A stretch of 64,000 nucleotides of DNA. Origin: Phormidesmis priestleyi Ana. GTDB lineage: Bacteria; Cyanobacteriota; Cyanobacteriia; Phormidesmidales; Phormidesmidaceae. The position numbers and the translations under genes were made by a program. This document shows, in pieces, positions 33,399-42,546 of this stretch. Positions within the stretch are counted from its first letter, which is position 1, and each line of letters begins with the position of its first letter. Location: assembly GCA_001314865.1 (NCBI GenBank), contig LJZR01000009.1:62001-126000 (forward strand). The letters are read 5' to 3'. The notes under the pieces were generated by a model, which did no database searches, had not been told where the DNA came from, and was given only the letters and a program-made list of their open reading frames with translations.

Positions 33399-34007
33399 TT
33401 AGTTCTGCCATTGCTTAGCTGCGCAGAGTGCGCAAATGGCCCATCGCTTGAGCTCGCCTTGAGGGCAATGGCAGCGGCATCGCGGGCAAAGGGCCTGATG
33501 AGTTTGCATTTTTTGCATCATGCTGGCCCATTGCTCAAAGGCTTTTTCAGGGGTTGCGACGGCGGATTTGGGAAGGTGAGGAATGTCGCCTATATAGCTT
33601 GGATGATTGGCCAGCCGACCTTTGGCTTGTGGGTTGTTGTCTTGGCCGGGAGACATGGATGGTAGGTCTGAGTTGTTTTCAGGCGGTTTGTTAGGGTCGC
33701 TGGTGCTGTTTCTGTGAGTCCATTGCGCTGTTGAAAACCGGATGCCTTTGAGCGGCAGCCGTTGGTAGCGATTGAGCTTGTGTAAAATAGTCAGCCGCTC
33801 GTATGACAAAGTTTGCGCCCAGGTTGCGGTGGCAGTAGCAACGTATAGGCTGCCACGCTGAATGCCAACTGGGCGAGTGACCCTGGCTACCGCAAATCCT
33901 ACTGATTTTGGCCAGTGCAGCAGTACGAGGCGAAACTGCTTCTGGGCTTTCCAGCTCTCTTGATCTTCTAACCCTTTAATTAGGCTCTTTAGCCCTTCTA
34001 ATGCCAT
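33399..34007 (-). CDS. DUF721 (DciA-like) protein with C-terminal zinc-ribbon
   Basis: 202 residues. The N-terminal 100 (LHWPKSVGFAVARVTRPVGIQRGSLYVATATATWAQTLSYERLTIL) matches DUF721, the domain of DciA, the widespread loader of the DnaB replicative helicase. A disordered Pro/Asn/Ser linker follows. The C terminus has CPRCRCHC...CALC, at least five Cys that can form a zinc ribbon. Whether it is the functional helicase loader is inference; most cyanobacteria lack DnaC-type loaders. TTG/GTG starts aside, the ATG at 34007 suits the domain start. Confidence 0.85.
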   Translation of the reverse strand: MALEGLKSLIKGLEDQESWKAQKQFRLVLLHWPKSVGFAVARVTRPVGIQRGSLYVATATATWAQTLSYERLTILHKLNRYQRLPLKGIRFSTAQWTHRNSTSDPNKPPENNSDLPSMSPGQDNNPQAKGRLANHPSYIGDIPHLPKSAVATPEKAFEQWASMMQKMQTHQALCPRCRCHCPQGELKRWAICALCAAKQWQN

Positions 34008-34279
34008 TTGTTTGCCATACAGGTTCGCTCTGATGTTTGCTCTAAGGTTCGCTCAATAGGCTTGCGCAATCACACTATGCTGGGGCCAGCACACCGCCCA
34101 ATCTTGATTTCTATCTTTTACTAATATAAATTGATGGATCTGCAAGCCTATTGAGGAATGCTATTGAGGAATGCTACTTAATTGCTACTTACATATATTT
34201 ACATTAGCGGTTAGCTGTTTGTTCAACTGGCTGTTTGTCCAACTATTTCTACTTATACAATCCCTATTTTAAGGAGTCT

Positions 34280-35503
34280 ATGATGGTAGATCAGCGCCCT
34301 GCCGATCAATCACTAGATCAACGAGCACTGGACCCACGAGCACAAGACCCACGAGAAGATGTGCCCGAGCATGCTCGTACTGCTGACGGTTTAGCACTTC
34401 CGCTTCAGGCTGTCCTAAGCAGTCTGAATGTCAATTTAGAGGATGAGCTGAATCGCTATCGTCGCAATCAGTTGACTGCTGGCTTCTCTGTGAAAGACGC
34501 CTTTGTAGGCTTGGAAGATCCAGTCTTTGATCTTGACTCGATCGGTTCATTCGATAAGTCTCTAGAGCCTACCATTACGGTCTCAACGCTTGTGCTTCCT
34601 GCTAAGCTTAATGATTTGCCACCACCACCGCCTAATAAAAGGCTTCTGGCTACTCAAGTAATGAATCCATCTGCCGATCAGGTAGAGGGGCTAGAGGGTC
34701 AGGTAAAGGGACTGTTTGATGAGTTGTCTCATTCAGGGACTCATTTGACGGAGGGATTAGCGCAGGCTCATTTAAGCTCAGCGGCAGATTCTAACGGTGG
34801 CTTTGACGGTTACTTAGCTTCTTCAGAAAAGCTCATTGAAAGCTTAAACGAAGTGCCGCTAATGCCCGAGCCCGTCGATACGACTTTTAGGCCAAAGCGT
34901 AAAACCGTTTCACTGATTGCAGGTGCAACGCTTGGCTTACTGGGACTTTTGGCTGGATTAGGGGCTAGCTATTTAATGTCAAATCCCACAGTCGCGCAGC
35001 GACTGGCAAAAGGATTCAGTCGTGATAAACCGATGGTTGCAGAGGCCTCGAAGAAGAACTTCGATCCGCCTGGGCCCGATTTGTCTGTACAGGAATTTGT
35101 GGATATTGATATCAGTAATCTCAGCTCGCTGGACATGCCTCAATCGGCGATCGCCCCGTTTCCTTCTACGGCTTCTGCGCCTTCGAGTGTGCTACCGCCG
35201 ATTGAGGGCCAGCCCAGTAGCTTGGATGCTCAGCCTGGTTCCGAACTGCCAGCAGCGACTCAGTCGGTTCAGTCGGTTGTCATTCCGGCCAACGCTAACT
35301 ACTATGTCACTGTTCCTTTTACCACCGAACAGGGCCTAGTCGCAGTTCGGCAAGCCGTAGAAGAAGCTTTTGTTCGCCAGTTTGCGGATGGCAACCGTAT
35401 ACAGCTAGCTGTTTTTGATAGTCCTGAGGCGGCTCAAGCGTTGATTGAAGAACTCAAGCCACAGGGCGTGTCTGCTCAGCTGTACGGCCCCACGGCAGAA
35501 TAG
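34280..35503 (+). CDS. Membrane protein with C-terminal SPOR-like domain
   Basis: 407 residues from ATG 34280, which has AAGGAG five bases upstream; the frame continues upstream only from a TTG without a ribosome site. The first 190 residues are acidic and low in complexity, with an early duplication (DQRALDPRAQDPRE). One membrane helix (SLIAGATLGLLGLLAGLGASYLM) is at about residue 215-240. The part after it is Ser/Pro-rich and ends in a domain resembling SPOR (YYVTVPFTTEQGLVAVRQAV..., AVFDSPEAAQALIEELKPQG), a fold that binds denuded peptidoglycan at division sites. A role in the divisome or envelope is inference. Confidence 0.72.
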   Translation: MMVDQRPADQSLDQRALDPRAQDPREDVPEHARTADGLALPLQAVLSSLNVNLEDELNRYRRNQLTAGFSVKDAFVGLEDPVFDLDSIGSFDKSLEPTITVSTLVLPAKLNDLPPPPPNKRLLATQVMNPSADQVEGLEGQVKGLFDELSHSGTHLTEGLAQAHLSSAADSNGGFDGYLASSEKLIESLNEVPLMPEPVDTTFRPKRKTVSLIAGATLGLLGLLAGLGASYLMSNPTVAQRLAKGFSRDKPMVAEASKKNFDPPGPDLSVQEFVDIDISNLSSLDMPQSAIAPFPSTASAPSSVLPPIEGQPSSLDAQPGSELPAATQSVQSVVIPANANYYVTVPFTTEQGLVAVRQAVEEAFVRQFADGNRIQLAVFDSPEAAQALIEELKPQGVSAQLYGPTAE

Positions 35504-35599
35504 TCGCCGTGGGTAATCTTAATGCTTATTTTTGTCACATTTCTAAGAAGCTTGCTACGCTGCTAGAAAATACGCATTCATCAAGATGGCAACTGTCCT

Positions 35600-36295
35600 A
35601 TGGGCCTACTAGATCGGATCTCTCGACTCGTTAGAGCCAATGTCAATAGCCTGGTCAACGGTGCTGAAGATCCTGAAAAGACCTTGCAGCAGGCAGTCGC
35701 TGAAATGCAGGGTGACTTGGTTTCTATGCGGCAGGCAGTGGCTCAGGCGATCGCCACCCAAAAACGAACCGAAAGACAGAATGAGCAGGCTGCTCGGGCT
35801 GCGCAAGAATGGTACAACCGCGCCCAAATGGCGCTAAAAAAGGGTGAAGAAGAGGTTGCTCGCGATGCGCTGGTACGCCGGCAAACTTACGATCAAAACG
35901 CGCGTAGGCTTTCTCAGCAGGTCGCTCAACACTCAGAAATTGTTAAAAAACTCAAGGCCAATATGATGGCGTTAGAAAGTCAACTGGCCGATGCTCGGAC
36001 TAAAAAAGACATGTATATAGCTCGGGCTCAGGCCGCGAGTTCTAGCGCCAAGCTTAACGAAAGGATGATGGGAGCAGCTGGCGCCATCGGTGCGTTTGAG
36101 AAAATGGAGGCACGGGTGATGGAGTTAGAAGCCCAAGCAGAGGTGGCTAGTGAGCTACTCACTGACCCCATTGAAAAGCAGTTTACTCAGATTGAAAGTC
36201 AGCAGAACGTAGAAGCGCAGCTCGCTCAAATGAAGGCAAATTTGCTAGAGAGTGAGGGTCGTGGTGCGGCCTTTTTGCCGCCAGAGCGCAGCTAG
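35600..36295 (+). CDS. pspA: PspA/IM30 family membrane-remodelling protein
   Basis: 231 residues, almost entirely helical coiled coil: MGLLDRISRLVRANVNSLVNGAEDPEKTLQQAV begins with the amphipathic membrane-binding helix, followed by EMQGDL and the ESCRT-III-like hairpin. Unlike Vipp1, it stops at EGRGAAFLPPERS and lacks the roughly 30-40 residue C-terminal helix, so it is the PspA branch; cyanobacteria usually have a separate Vipp1. It stabilises stressed cytoplasmic membranes. It is 97 bases after the SPOR-like gene on the same strand and ends nine bases from the converging sasA. Confidence 0.9.
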   Translation: MGLLDRISRLVRANVNSLVNGAEDPEKTLQQAVAEMQGDLVSMRQAVAQAIATQKRTERQNEQAARAAQEWYNRAQMALKKGEEEVARDALVRRQTYDQNARRLSQQVAQHSEIVKKLKANMMALESQLADARTKKDMYIARAQAASSSAKLNERMMGAAGAIGAFEKMEARVMELEAQAEVASELLTDPIEKQFTQIESQQNVEAQLAQMKANLLESEGRGAAFLPPERS

Positions 36296-36304
36296 CTTGA
36301 TCGG

Positions 36305-37555
36305 CTAGCCCTGGCTACCCCTATAAACCGGCATGGTGAAGTGAAAGCAGCTGCCTTCACCTGCCTTTGAATCCACCCAAATTTGCCCATAGTGCGCTCG
36401 TACGATTCGCTGACATAGCGCCAAACCCAACCCATAGCCATCTTTTGTTTGATCGCGCGTGAGGCGAAAGCTCTCCTCAAAAATAATTGTCTGATTTTCA
36501 CGCGGAATCCCCGGTCCTGTATCTCGGATACTAATTTGCACTTTTTCAGTCGTCCGATGCAGGGCGCTCATACTGATTTTGCCGTTGGCAGGCGTGTACT
36601 TAATCGCATTGTCAATTAAGTTCGTCAGCACTCGCTGTATTTGATCTTTATCTGCATATACATAAGGCAGGTCTTGAGGAATATCAGTATCAAGACTCTG
36701 CTTTTTGTGATTTAACTTTGACTGAAAAGACGCCATGACCTCGGTGCATAGCGTCTGAAGCTGGAGCTTTTCGGGGACGACCTGTAGCTGTGCATTAGAG
36801 CCTTTAGCTGCCTGCAAAATTTCGGCGATCATGCTGTTGATCGTCCGAATTTGTACCTTAGTACTTTTAATCAAATGCGCTTTGAGCTCAGGCGTAAACT
36901 TTTCAGCTCGTTGGCTATTAGGTTCGTAGGCTAACTCTAGCGTTTCTAATGCAATGGAAGCTGCTGTCAGCGGATTTCGCAAATCATGAGCCATCATGGC
37001 AATAATGTGATCTTTAAAGGCGATTTGTGAAGTAAGCGCTTCTTTTTCCTGATCGAGCCGAAATATTTCATCGGAAAGGCGCAGAATTTCAGTCGATTGA
37101 GCGACAGCATCAACCGTAACGCCGCTATCATTCTCTTCAGCAGAACCTTCTAACAGCTGACTTTTTTGCCCGTCTTCTAGTTCTTTTTGCCAGCGCGGCC
37201 ACCAGTCTTCTAGCTGGGTGGCGATGTCGCTGCCTGCTAATACCTGATGCTTATCTGCTGATACCTTGATGAGGGCTGGTGTCGCTACCAGCTTGAAGTG
37301 TTCAGCAAGGTACGGCTGATTAGACACATCGATAATTTCTAAGCCGATTCTGAGGTTTTCTGAAGGGCTTTGAGAAAGGCTTTTTTGAGTGGTATCTTGT
37401 TGTCGTTCTTCGCCCTGTTGTTCTTTTTCTTGTAGTTTTTTGAGGTGTTGCCGTATTCTCCGCACCTGCTCGGTCGAATTGGGCCGTTTATCAATGAACA
37501 ATAAAAGCTTAAAAAGCCCGTTGGTTCCGGATGAGACTGGAGCAAGCGCTTCCAT
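36305..37555 (-). CDS. sasA: Circadian clock sensor histidine kinase SasA
   Basis: 416 residues. N-terminal KaiB-like domain (LLLFIDKRPNSTEQVRRIRQHLKKLQ ... QPYLAEHFKLVATPALIKVS ... TQLEDWWPRWQKEL), then a short coiled coil and the kinase: H-box MMAHDLRNPLTAA (His near 189), N-box NLIDNAIKYTP, RDTGPGIP and GYGLGLALCQRIV. SasA senses KaiC and phosphorylates RpaA to drive clock output. The KaiB-like domain has an unusual hydrophilic insert of about 25 residues (EKEQQGEERQQDTTQKSLSQ region) after its first helix. AGGAGG stands just upstream of the ATG. No kai genes are in the window. Confidence 0.95.
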   Translation of the reverse strand: MEALAPVSSGTNGLFKLLLFIDKRPNSTEQVRRIRQHLKKLQEKEQQGEERQQDTTQKSLSQSPSENLRIGLEIIDVSNQPYLAEHFKLVATPALIKVSADKHQVLAGSDIATQLEDWWPRWQKELEDGQKSQLLEGSAEENDSGVTVDAVAQSTEILRLSDEIFRLDQEKEALTSQIAFKDHIIAMMAHDLRNPLTAASIALETLELAYEPNSQRAEKFTPELKAHLIKSTKVQIRTINSMIAEILQAAKGSNAQLQVVPEKLQLQTLCTEVMASFQSKLNHKKQSLDTDIPQDLPYVYADKDQIQRVLTNLIDNAIKYTPANGKISMSALHRTTEKVQISIRDTGPGIPRENQTIIFEESFRLTRDQTKDGYGLGLALCQRIVRAHYGQIWVDSKAGEGSCFHFTMPVYRGSQG

Positions 37556-37848
37556 TCAGCCTCCTAATTACGCTGTGTCTAATCAAGTTCCACAATAGCG
37601 CTTGATAAATTCTTTCTACAAGCGAATTTACTAATTGCCTAGCCACTTTTCTAAAAGATTCTAAAAGAACTGAGGGCTGATGAGAACAATCAGGTTTTTA
37701 TACGGGCATTTCCTAAGGGTGGGCGAGGTCTCTCTATATCCTGGTTCTTGGGATTTGGTAATTGCAGCTACAGTTAAGAAATCCTGCGGTGTGCCATTAC
37801 TACTTAGACACTGGTCGCGAAAGCGATTGAAGTTTGACCGCTACAATT

Positions 37849-37884
37849 AGTTTAGTGATTGGTTTAGTGATTGGTTTAGTGATT
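37849..37884. repeat. 12-bp tandem repeat (GGTTTAGTGATT)
   Basis: Three copies (first one base different) in the 383-base divergent spacer between sasA and the next gene. The rest of that spacer (37556-37938) must contain the sasA promoter but shows no motif I can name. Confidence 0.85.
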
Positions 37885-37938
37885 AGTTAAGGCAGTGTAG
37901 CCAGCGAGTGGAAACTTTGGTTCGCTGGTTTGAGCGAT

Positions 37939-38409
37939 ATGGGGCGAAGGAGTGTGAACGCAGCAGAACAGGCATCTACTATCGAATTTGCGAGTAAAAT
38001 TGCGGCGATTGTAGGGTTATTTAAGTCTGAACTACCCGATTTACGCGCTGATCTTAAGCCTTGGACGAATGATCAGGAGACTCGCGATTTAGTTGATCCG
38101 CATTCTGTTGATATTGGATTCCATTTTCCAGGTGTTAGCCGGCTGTTTCAGTGCCGTAGTCTGCTGATTCAAATTCGGCTGCATAAAGATGCTGAGACCA
38201 ATCAGCGGCGGGCAATTGGGCTGGAGGTGGCTGGATTTGACCATCGAGGCCAGCAGTGGCGATTGTCTACGATTGATAACTGGCGTTTTGAAGGCAAGGT
38301 GACGCCTGATCCTAATTCGGGCGAGTCGTTACGAAATTGCTGTCGGCGGGTTTTTGATGTGTTTAATCAGTCTCTAGATTCGCCGGATGATTGTGCGGAG
38401 GACTGTTGA
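37939..38409 (+). CDS. Conserved hypothetical protein, about 156 residues
   Basis: ATG 37939 is used; a TTG three codons upstream is possible. A soluble protein: helical start (ASKIAAIVGLFKSELPDLRADLKPW), then strands (SVDIGFHFPGVSRLFQCRSLLIQIRLH, LEVAGFDHRGQQWRLSTIDNW) and a Cys/Asp tail (CCRRVF..., DDCAEDC). No catalytic motif recognised. Its last 43 bases overlap, on the opposite strand, the end of the CocE/NonD hydrolase gene, an antiparallel overlap of coding sequence. Confidence 0.7.
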   Translation: MGRRSVNAAEQASTIEFASKIAAIVGLFKSELPDLRADLKPWTNDQETRDLVDPHSVDIGFHFPGVSRLFQCRSLLIQIRLHKDAETNQRRAIGLEVAGFDHRGQQWRLSTIDNWRFEGKVTPDPNSGESLRNCCRRVFDVFNQSLDSPDDCAEDC

Positions 38410-40088
38410 AGCGGAAGTTTGAGGACGGTGCCTGAAGCTTTGTCTAGCGCGATCGCAATCGTAATTATCTGCGCATCTATCAGCCTAGATTCATGCGCTG
38501 GGGCTCCGGTGCCAACGTTTACCGGGTAGGCCGGAAAGCAGGCTGCGCTTAGGCTCAGTCGCAGCGCTTCGCCTGGTTTTAGGCCAAAGCAGGTTGGATG
38601 CAGGGCAATGGTCACCCGGTCGGTTTCTGTCGGGGTTGCTCGATCAACTCGTTTGTAGCCCTGGGTCAGGTTATAAACCTGGCCATTGCTTACTCGGGAG
38701 AGCACGGCGCATAGGTCGTAGCTGGGGGTAGAGGGCGCGATCGCGCAAACCACTTCAGCTACCCCTAGCACATGTATGTCGTGGCTCATTGGCGCGCTCG
38801 TATAGGTCAGCACGTCACCTCGCGTATCTATCGCTGTGCGCTCAAATACGCCCGCCGGGATGCTGCTATGTCCGCCTAGGGCGGGCACCGGGTTCCATGG
38901 ATCGTGAACGAGCCGGTCAACCTGGGCCTTAGGGGCATGTCCTAATTGCTCAGCGCGCGCAGATACCTCCGCAGATACTTCCGCAGACACCTCAATGAGT
39001 TTGCCGCTGTCTTCCCGAATGTTTGCTAATCCGCTGCTCTCTAAGCAGTAGTGTTTTTCCACCGTGGCAGGCCAACTGTCCCAATGACTCCATTGATTCG
39101 GCCCCATTTCAAACAAGGTCACTGCCTTGGTTTCACTGGGTAACGACTTTCCTTTCAAAATATGGTCGAACCATTCAATCTGCCGCCTATCTATTGGGCT
39201 AGCTGCGGCTGGGCCAAAATCCATTTGGCCGACCTTCCGGCCCCACGGAATATGTCCCCAAGGGCCTATGCATAGTGGATGTGGATAGCAACTCCTAGCG
39301 GTCATTTCCTGATACAACCGCATATCGCCTCTTAGGTAGGGGTCATACCAGCCGCCAATATGCAGCATTGGCAGGTCTACAGCTTGGAGTTGTGGCGTAA
39401 TTTTTTGCCAGTAGTCACTTGCTGAATCATTGGTTACCCAGCTGGGGAAAAAAGACTCAATATGTTTTGACGCGACAGATCTAAAAATGTCAGGATAGGC
39501 CGGATAGGTATCGGTCATTGGGGGCTGATGAGCGGCGGTGACCAGCTGCTGGTAAGTTTCGATATCTCCGGCTATCCGTGCGCTTTCGGCGGCCAGCTGT
39601 AGTGCCCAGGTCAGGCCTAGCTGAAGGCAAAACGCGCCGTTTTCGTAGGCCCAGTCTGCATAGGGGTGGTAGCCAGTCATCGCAGGCGCGATCGCTTTGA
39701 GGGCCTCAATGCCAGTTTGCGCGGCATATAGCTGGGTCATACCCTGATACGAAAAGCCATACATGCCGATTTGACCGTCGCATCCCGGTAGCTCAGCGGC
39801 CCATTTGAGCGTATCTTCTCCATCTGCAACTTCGTTTTCAAACAGCGTAAATGTGCCTTCCGAACTGCCTCGTCCACGCACATCCTGAATGACCACAATG
39901 TAGCCATGCGCTGCATACCAGCAGGGATGCGCGTACACAATCGTAGAGGCGATCGCCCGCCCATAAGGCTGACGCATCAGCAGCACCGGAAACGGCCCCT
40001 CAGCGTTTGGCCGATACACATCTGCATCTAGCCGTACTCCATCTCGCGTATACATCGAATCCGTTTGAGGTGGCTGAATTGAAAACAT
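38367..40088 (-). CDS. CocE/NonD family hydrolase (X-Pro dipeptidyl-peptidase-like)
   Basis: 573 residues. The alpha/beta hydrolase core begins TRDGVRLDADVYRP, with DVRGRGSSEGTF and the nucleophile elbow GMYGFSYQG (Ser). GPWGHIPWG probably supplies the catalytic His, and an Asp lies in between. The C-terminal third is the jelly-roll domain of the X-Pro dipeptidyl-peptidase/cocaine esterase group. An in-frame triplet of SAEV units (EVSAEVSAEVSA) sits in a loop near residue 365. Cytoplasmic by the lack of a signal peptide; the natural ester or amide substrate is unknown. Confidence 0.9.
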   Translation of the reverse strand: MFSIQPPQTDSMYTRDGVRLDADVYRPNAEGPFPVLLMRQPYGRAIASTIVYAHPCWYAAHGYIVVIQDVRGRGSSEGTFTLFENEVADGEDTLKWAAELPGCDGQIGMYGFSYQGMTQLYAAQTGIEALKAIAPAMTGYHPYADWAYENGAFCLQLGLTWALQLAAESARIAGDIETYQQLVTAAHQPPMTDTYPAYPDIFRSVASKHIESFFPSWVTNDSASDYWQKITPQLQAVDLPMLHIGGWYDPYLRGDMRLYQEMTARSCYPHPLCIGPWGHIPWGRKVGQMDFGPAAASPIDRRQIEWFDHILKGKSLPSETKAVTLFEMGPNQWSHWDSWPATVEKHYCLESSGLANIREDSGKLIEVSAEVSAEVSARAEQLGHAPKAQVDRLVHDPWNPVPALGGHSSIPAGVFERTAIDTRGDVLTYTSAPMSHDIHVLGVAEVVCAIAPSTPSYDLCAVLSRVSNGQVYNLTQGYKRVDRATPTETDRVTIALHPTCFGLKPGEALRLSLSAACFPAYPVNVGTGAPAHESRLIDAQIITIAIALDKASGTVLKLPLQQSSAQSSGESRD

Positions 40089-40234
40089 AACTATCCCAAA
40101 CCTGCTTAAAATTAAATCTCAACGGATTCAGCCAATAAACCCTTTCATCATTACCCTAAACCTCGCCAAAATAGAACTAGAGCCTTACCGGGTTTGACTG
40201 GTATTTTAGTGAGGGCAGCAAAGGACGCGATCGC

Positions 40235-41077
40235 ATGGAACCTATTTTAATTATCAGCAATCTGGTTCTCATCGGACTCACAGGCACCTATGCGTGGCTG
40301 ACCAATAAAAACGTCAAACAGATTCAGCAAGAAAGCGCCTACTACCGCAGCGTCGTAGAAAAACAGCTGCGGTTCACAGCCTTGCCCCATCTCTACTGGG
40401 ATTTACGTCCAGCCCTCAGTCCGTCTAATCGCCTAGCAAGCACTGTCGATATCCCAACTAGCGACAACGCTAGCCTGACAAACGGCGGGCTAGCGACCAC
40501 CAGTACTGGCCTCGCGCTAGAAGTTTTTAACATTAGCAACGTCCCTGCTTACGATGTTCATGTCAGCATCATTGGCGCCTATACCGAAGAAGGCATGGGC
40601 ATTGCGACCTTTATGCGAACTTACGTGCAGTCTCGTCACCGTAAGTTTCCGCTTCAGGCTGACAAAGTTGGCTACTATGGCGTTCGCAGCGCCGTGCGTC
40701 TATCTCTACTGCCGACCCAGCAAAAAATTGTACTCACCCTGCCCTTTCCCAAGCAGCCCGTCGATGTCTATACCTTGGTGCAATACCGCGAGCTCTCAGG
40801 CGAAAACTACTATCAGGTATGCTGCTTCAGCGCCATTGACGAATCTGGCTCTTACCGTGCCAACATTTTAGAGCCCACCGAAATTCAGTTCATGGAGCGC
40901 CTGCATCTCTTTGACGCCGAAGATTTTACGCTCCCCGACGATAGCAAAGAAGACTTCCCTTACTACCTAGCCGACTTTATTGATCTATGGAATCACTCTA
41001 TTTCCAGTAGGCTTATTTCAGATGCCCCTGCCTCGCCTGAAGAGGAGGTTTCTGTGAAGGCCACCTATGATTTTTAA
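40235..41077 (+). CDS. Membrane-anchored protein of unknown function
   Basis: 280 residues. One N-terminal helix (EPILIISNLVLIGLTGTYAWLTN) then KNVKQIQQESAYYRSVVEKQL, a short coiled coil, and a soluble domain with immunoglobulin-like strand pattern (ALEVFNISNVPAYDVHVSIIGAYTEE, KIVLTLPFPKQPVDVYTLVQYREL). No enzyme motif. Its last 11 bases overlap the start of the receiver-PP2C phosphatase gene, so the two are translationally coupled and probably work together. I do not recognise the family. Confidence 0.72.
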   Translation: MEPILIISNLVLIGLTGTYAWLTNKNVKQIQQESAYYRSVVEKQLRFTALPHLYWDLRPALSPSNRLASTVDIPTSDNASLTNGGLATTSTGLALEVFNISNVPAYDVHVSIIGAYTEEGMGIATFMRTYVQSRHRKFPLQADKVGYYGVRSAVRLSLLPTQQKIVLTLPFPKQPVDVYTLVQYRELSGENYYQVCCFSAIDESGSYRANILEPTEIQFMERLHLFDAEDFTLPDDSKEDFPYYLADFIDLWNHSISSRLISDAPASPEEEVSVKATYDF

Positions 41078-42524
41078 GTTTCCTTTCTCGTCATCCGACA
41101 AGCCCTCTAAGCCGACTGATTCAGAGCCGGCTAATTCAGAGACGCCTGATTCAAAGACGCCTGATTCAGTCGTCCGCTCTTCGGAAACACCGGTGCCTAC
41201 TCATACAGAAGACACCCCATTGCCGCTGACAAGGCAAGATATTGAAGAAGGTATCGACATTTTGATTGTTGACGACGATCCGATCGTTTTAACAGGACTA
41301 CAGCGGCTTTTACAAAAGCGAGGGTATCGAGTGACGACAGCAGGCGATGTCCCCACCGCACTACAAAAATTGTGCCTAGAGCCCTCTGTCATCATCTGCG
41401 ATTGGGTGCTACCGGGTGAGCTTAGCGGTATAGATATCTGCCGTCACATCAAGCAAGATGTGCAGCTTTCAACCACGGCTTTTTTGATGATGACTAGCCA
41501 TACTGACATTGCCAACCGAGTAGAGGTTTTGGAAGCAGGCGCAGATGATCTGTTGTTTAAACCGGTAGATACTGCTGAGCTCATTGCTCGGGTAAACGCT
41601 GGTATGCGGCTTCACCAACTCACCCAGGCTTTAAAGTCGCAAACTCGTCGCCTAGAAGCCGAGCTAGCAGAAGCCGCAGCCTATGTTGCCTCTCTTCTCC
41701 CTGCCGACAAAACTGCCTCAGCGGGTTCTGCTAGCAGCGTAGATAGCCCAACGGCGATTACTTCCCGTTTTATTTCGTCTCAGGCGCTCGGCGGTGACTG
41801 CTTTGACCACTATTGGTTAGATCCCGATTATTTAGTGGTATACCTGCTAGATGTGTCAGGGCATGGGCTAGGAGCTGCTTTGCTCTCTACGTCGGTGCTG
41901 AATGTGCTGCGATCGCAGTCTCTCCCCGGCGTCAACTTTTACCGCCCCGAAACCGTTCTCAAAGGGCTTAACGAAGCCTTCCAAATGACCGACCAAAACG
42001 AAAAATACTTCACCATTTGGTATGGCGTTTACAATCGAGTTACGCGGGAATTGTCTTACGCGAGCGCCGGTCATCCGCCAGCAGTACTCGTCAGTCCAGC
42101 GACGCCTCACGCCGCCCCCAGGCTCAGCCCCCTCCGAACAGCCGGTTTGCCCATTGGGATGCTCCCAGAGGTTAACTACCAATGGCAGCGCTGTCAGGTT
42201 GCTGAGGGCGGTCGTCTCTACATCTTCAGCGACGGCATCTATGAGATTCAGCCAGCAAACCCTGAGCCCCAAACGGTCAGCCCCCAAAGCGATTTCTCGC
42301 CTTATTCAATCGGCCCCTTCGCCAATCGTTCGATAGCGCCTCTTGAAAATCACCCAACAGAATCCTCAGTACTGCCACAACTCGGCTTAGATGGCTTTAT
42401 TAACTTGCTCACCCACCTAGAATCGTACCGTCAGCTCAATGTAGACAACATCATCCATTATGTCAGCGACTTTGGCGGAGACCACTTTGATGACGACCTC
42501 TCACTTTTAGAGATAGCCTTCTAG
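41067..42524 (+). CDS. Response regulator with PP2C-type (SpoIIE/RsbU) phosphatase domain
   Basis: 485 residues. After a Ser/Pro/Asp-rich leader with duplicated SETPDSKTPDS, a receiver domain (about 65-185) has ILIVDDDPI and the phospho-acceptor Asp in VIICDWVLPGELSG. A short coiled coil leads to a SpoIIE/PP2C domain (about 225-480): ISSQALGGDCFDHYW, VYLLDVSGHGLGAALLSTSVLN, SYASAGHPPAVLV, LYIFSDGIYEI and GGDHFDDDLSLL, with the Asp metal ligands. Such proteins dephosphorylate anti-sigma antagonists (RsbV/SpoIIAA type) in response to phosphorylation. No STAS or anti-sigma gene is adjacent. Coupled to the preceding membrane protein. Confidence 0.92.
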   Translation: MIFKFPFSSSDKPSKPTDSEPANSETPDSKTPDSVVRSSETPVPTHTEDTPLPLTRQDIEEGIDILIVDDDPIVLTGLQRLLQKRGYRVTTAGDVPTALQKLCLEPSVIICDWVLPGELSGIDICRHIKQDVQLSTTAFLMMTSHTDIANRVEVLEAGADDLLFKPVDTAELIARVNAGMRLHQLTQALKSQTRRLEAELAEAAAYVASLLPADKTASAGSASSVDSPTAITSRFISSQALGGDCFDHYWLDPDYLVVYLLDVSGHGLGAALLSTSVLNVLRSQSLPGVNFYRPETVLKGLNEAFQMTDQNEKYFTIWYGVYNRVTRELSYASAGHPPAVLVSPATPHAAPRLSPLRTAGLPIGMLPEVNYQWQRCQVAEGGRLYIFSDGIYEIQPANPEPQTVSPQSDFSPYSIGPFANRSIAPLENHPTESSVLPQLGLDGFINLLTHLESYRQLNVDNIIHYVSDFGGDHFDDDLSLLEIAF

Positions 42525-42546
42525 CCGCTGTCTATCAACCTTCTCG

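Noticed and set aside
35600-36295. Vipp1
   Set aside because: The protein ends before the extra C-terminal helix typical of Vipp1; PspA fits better.
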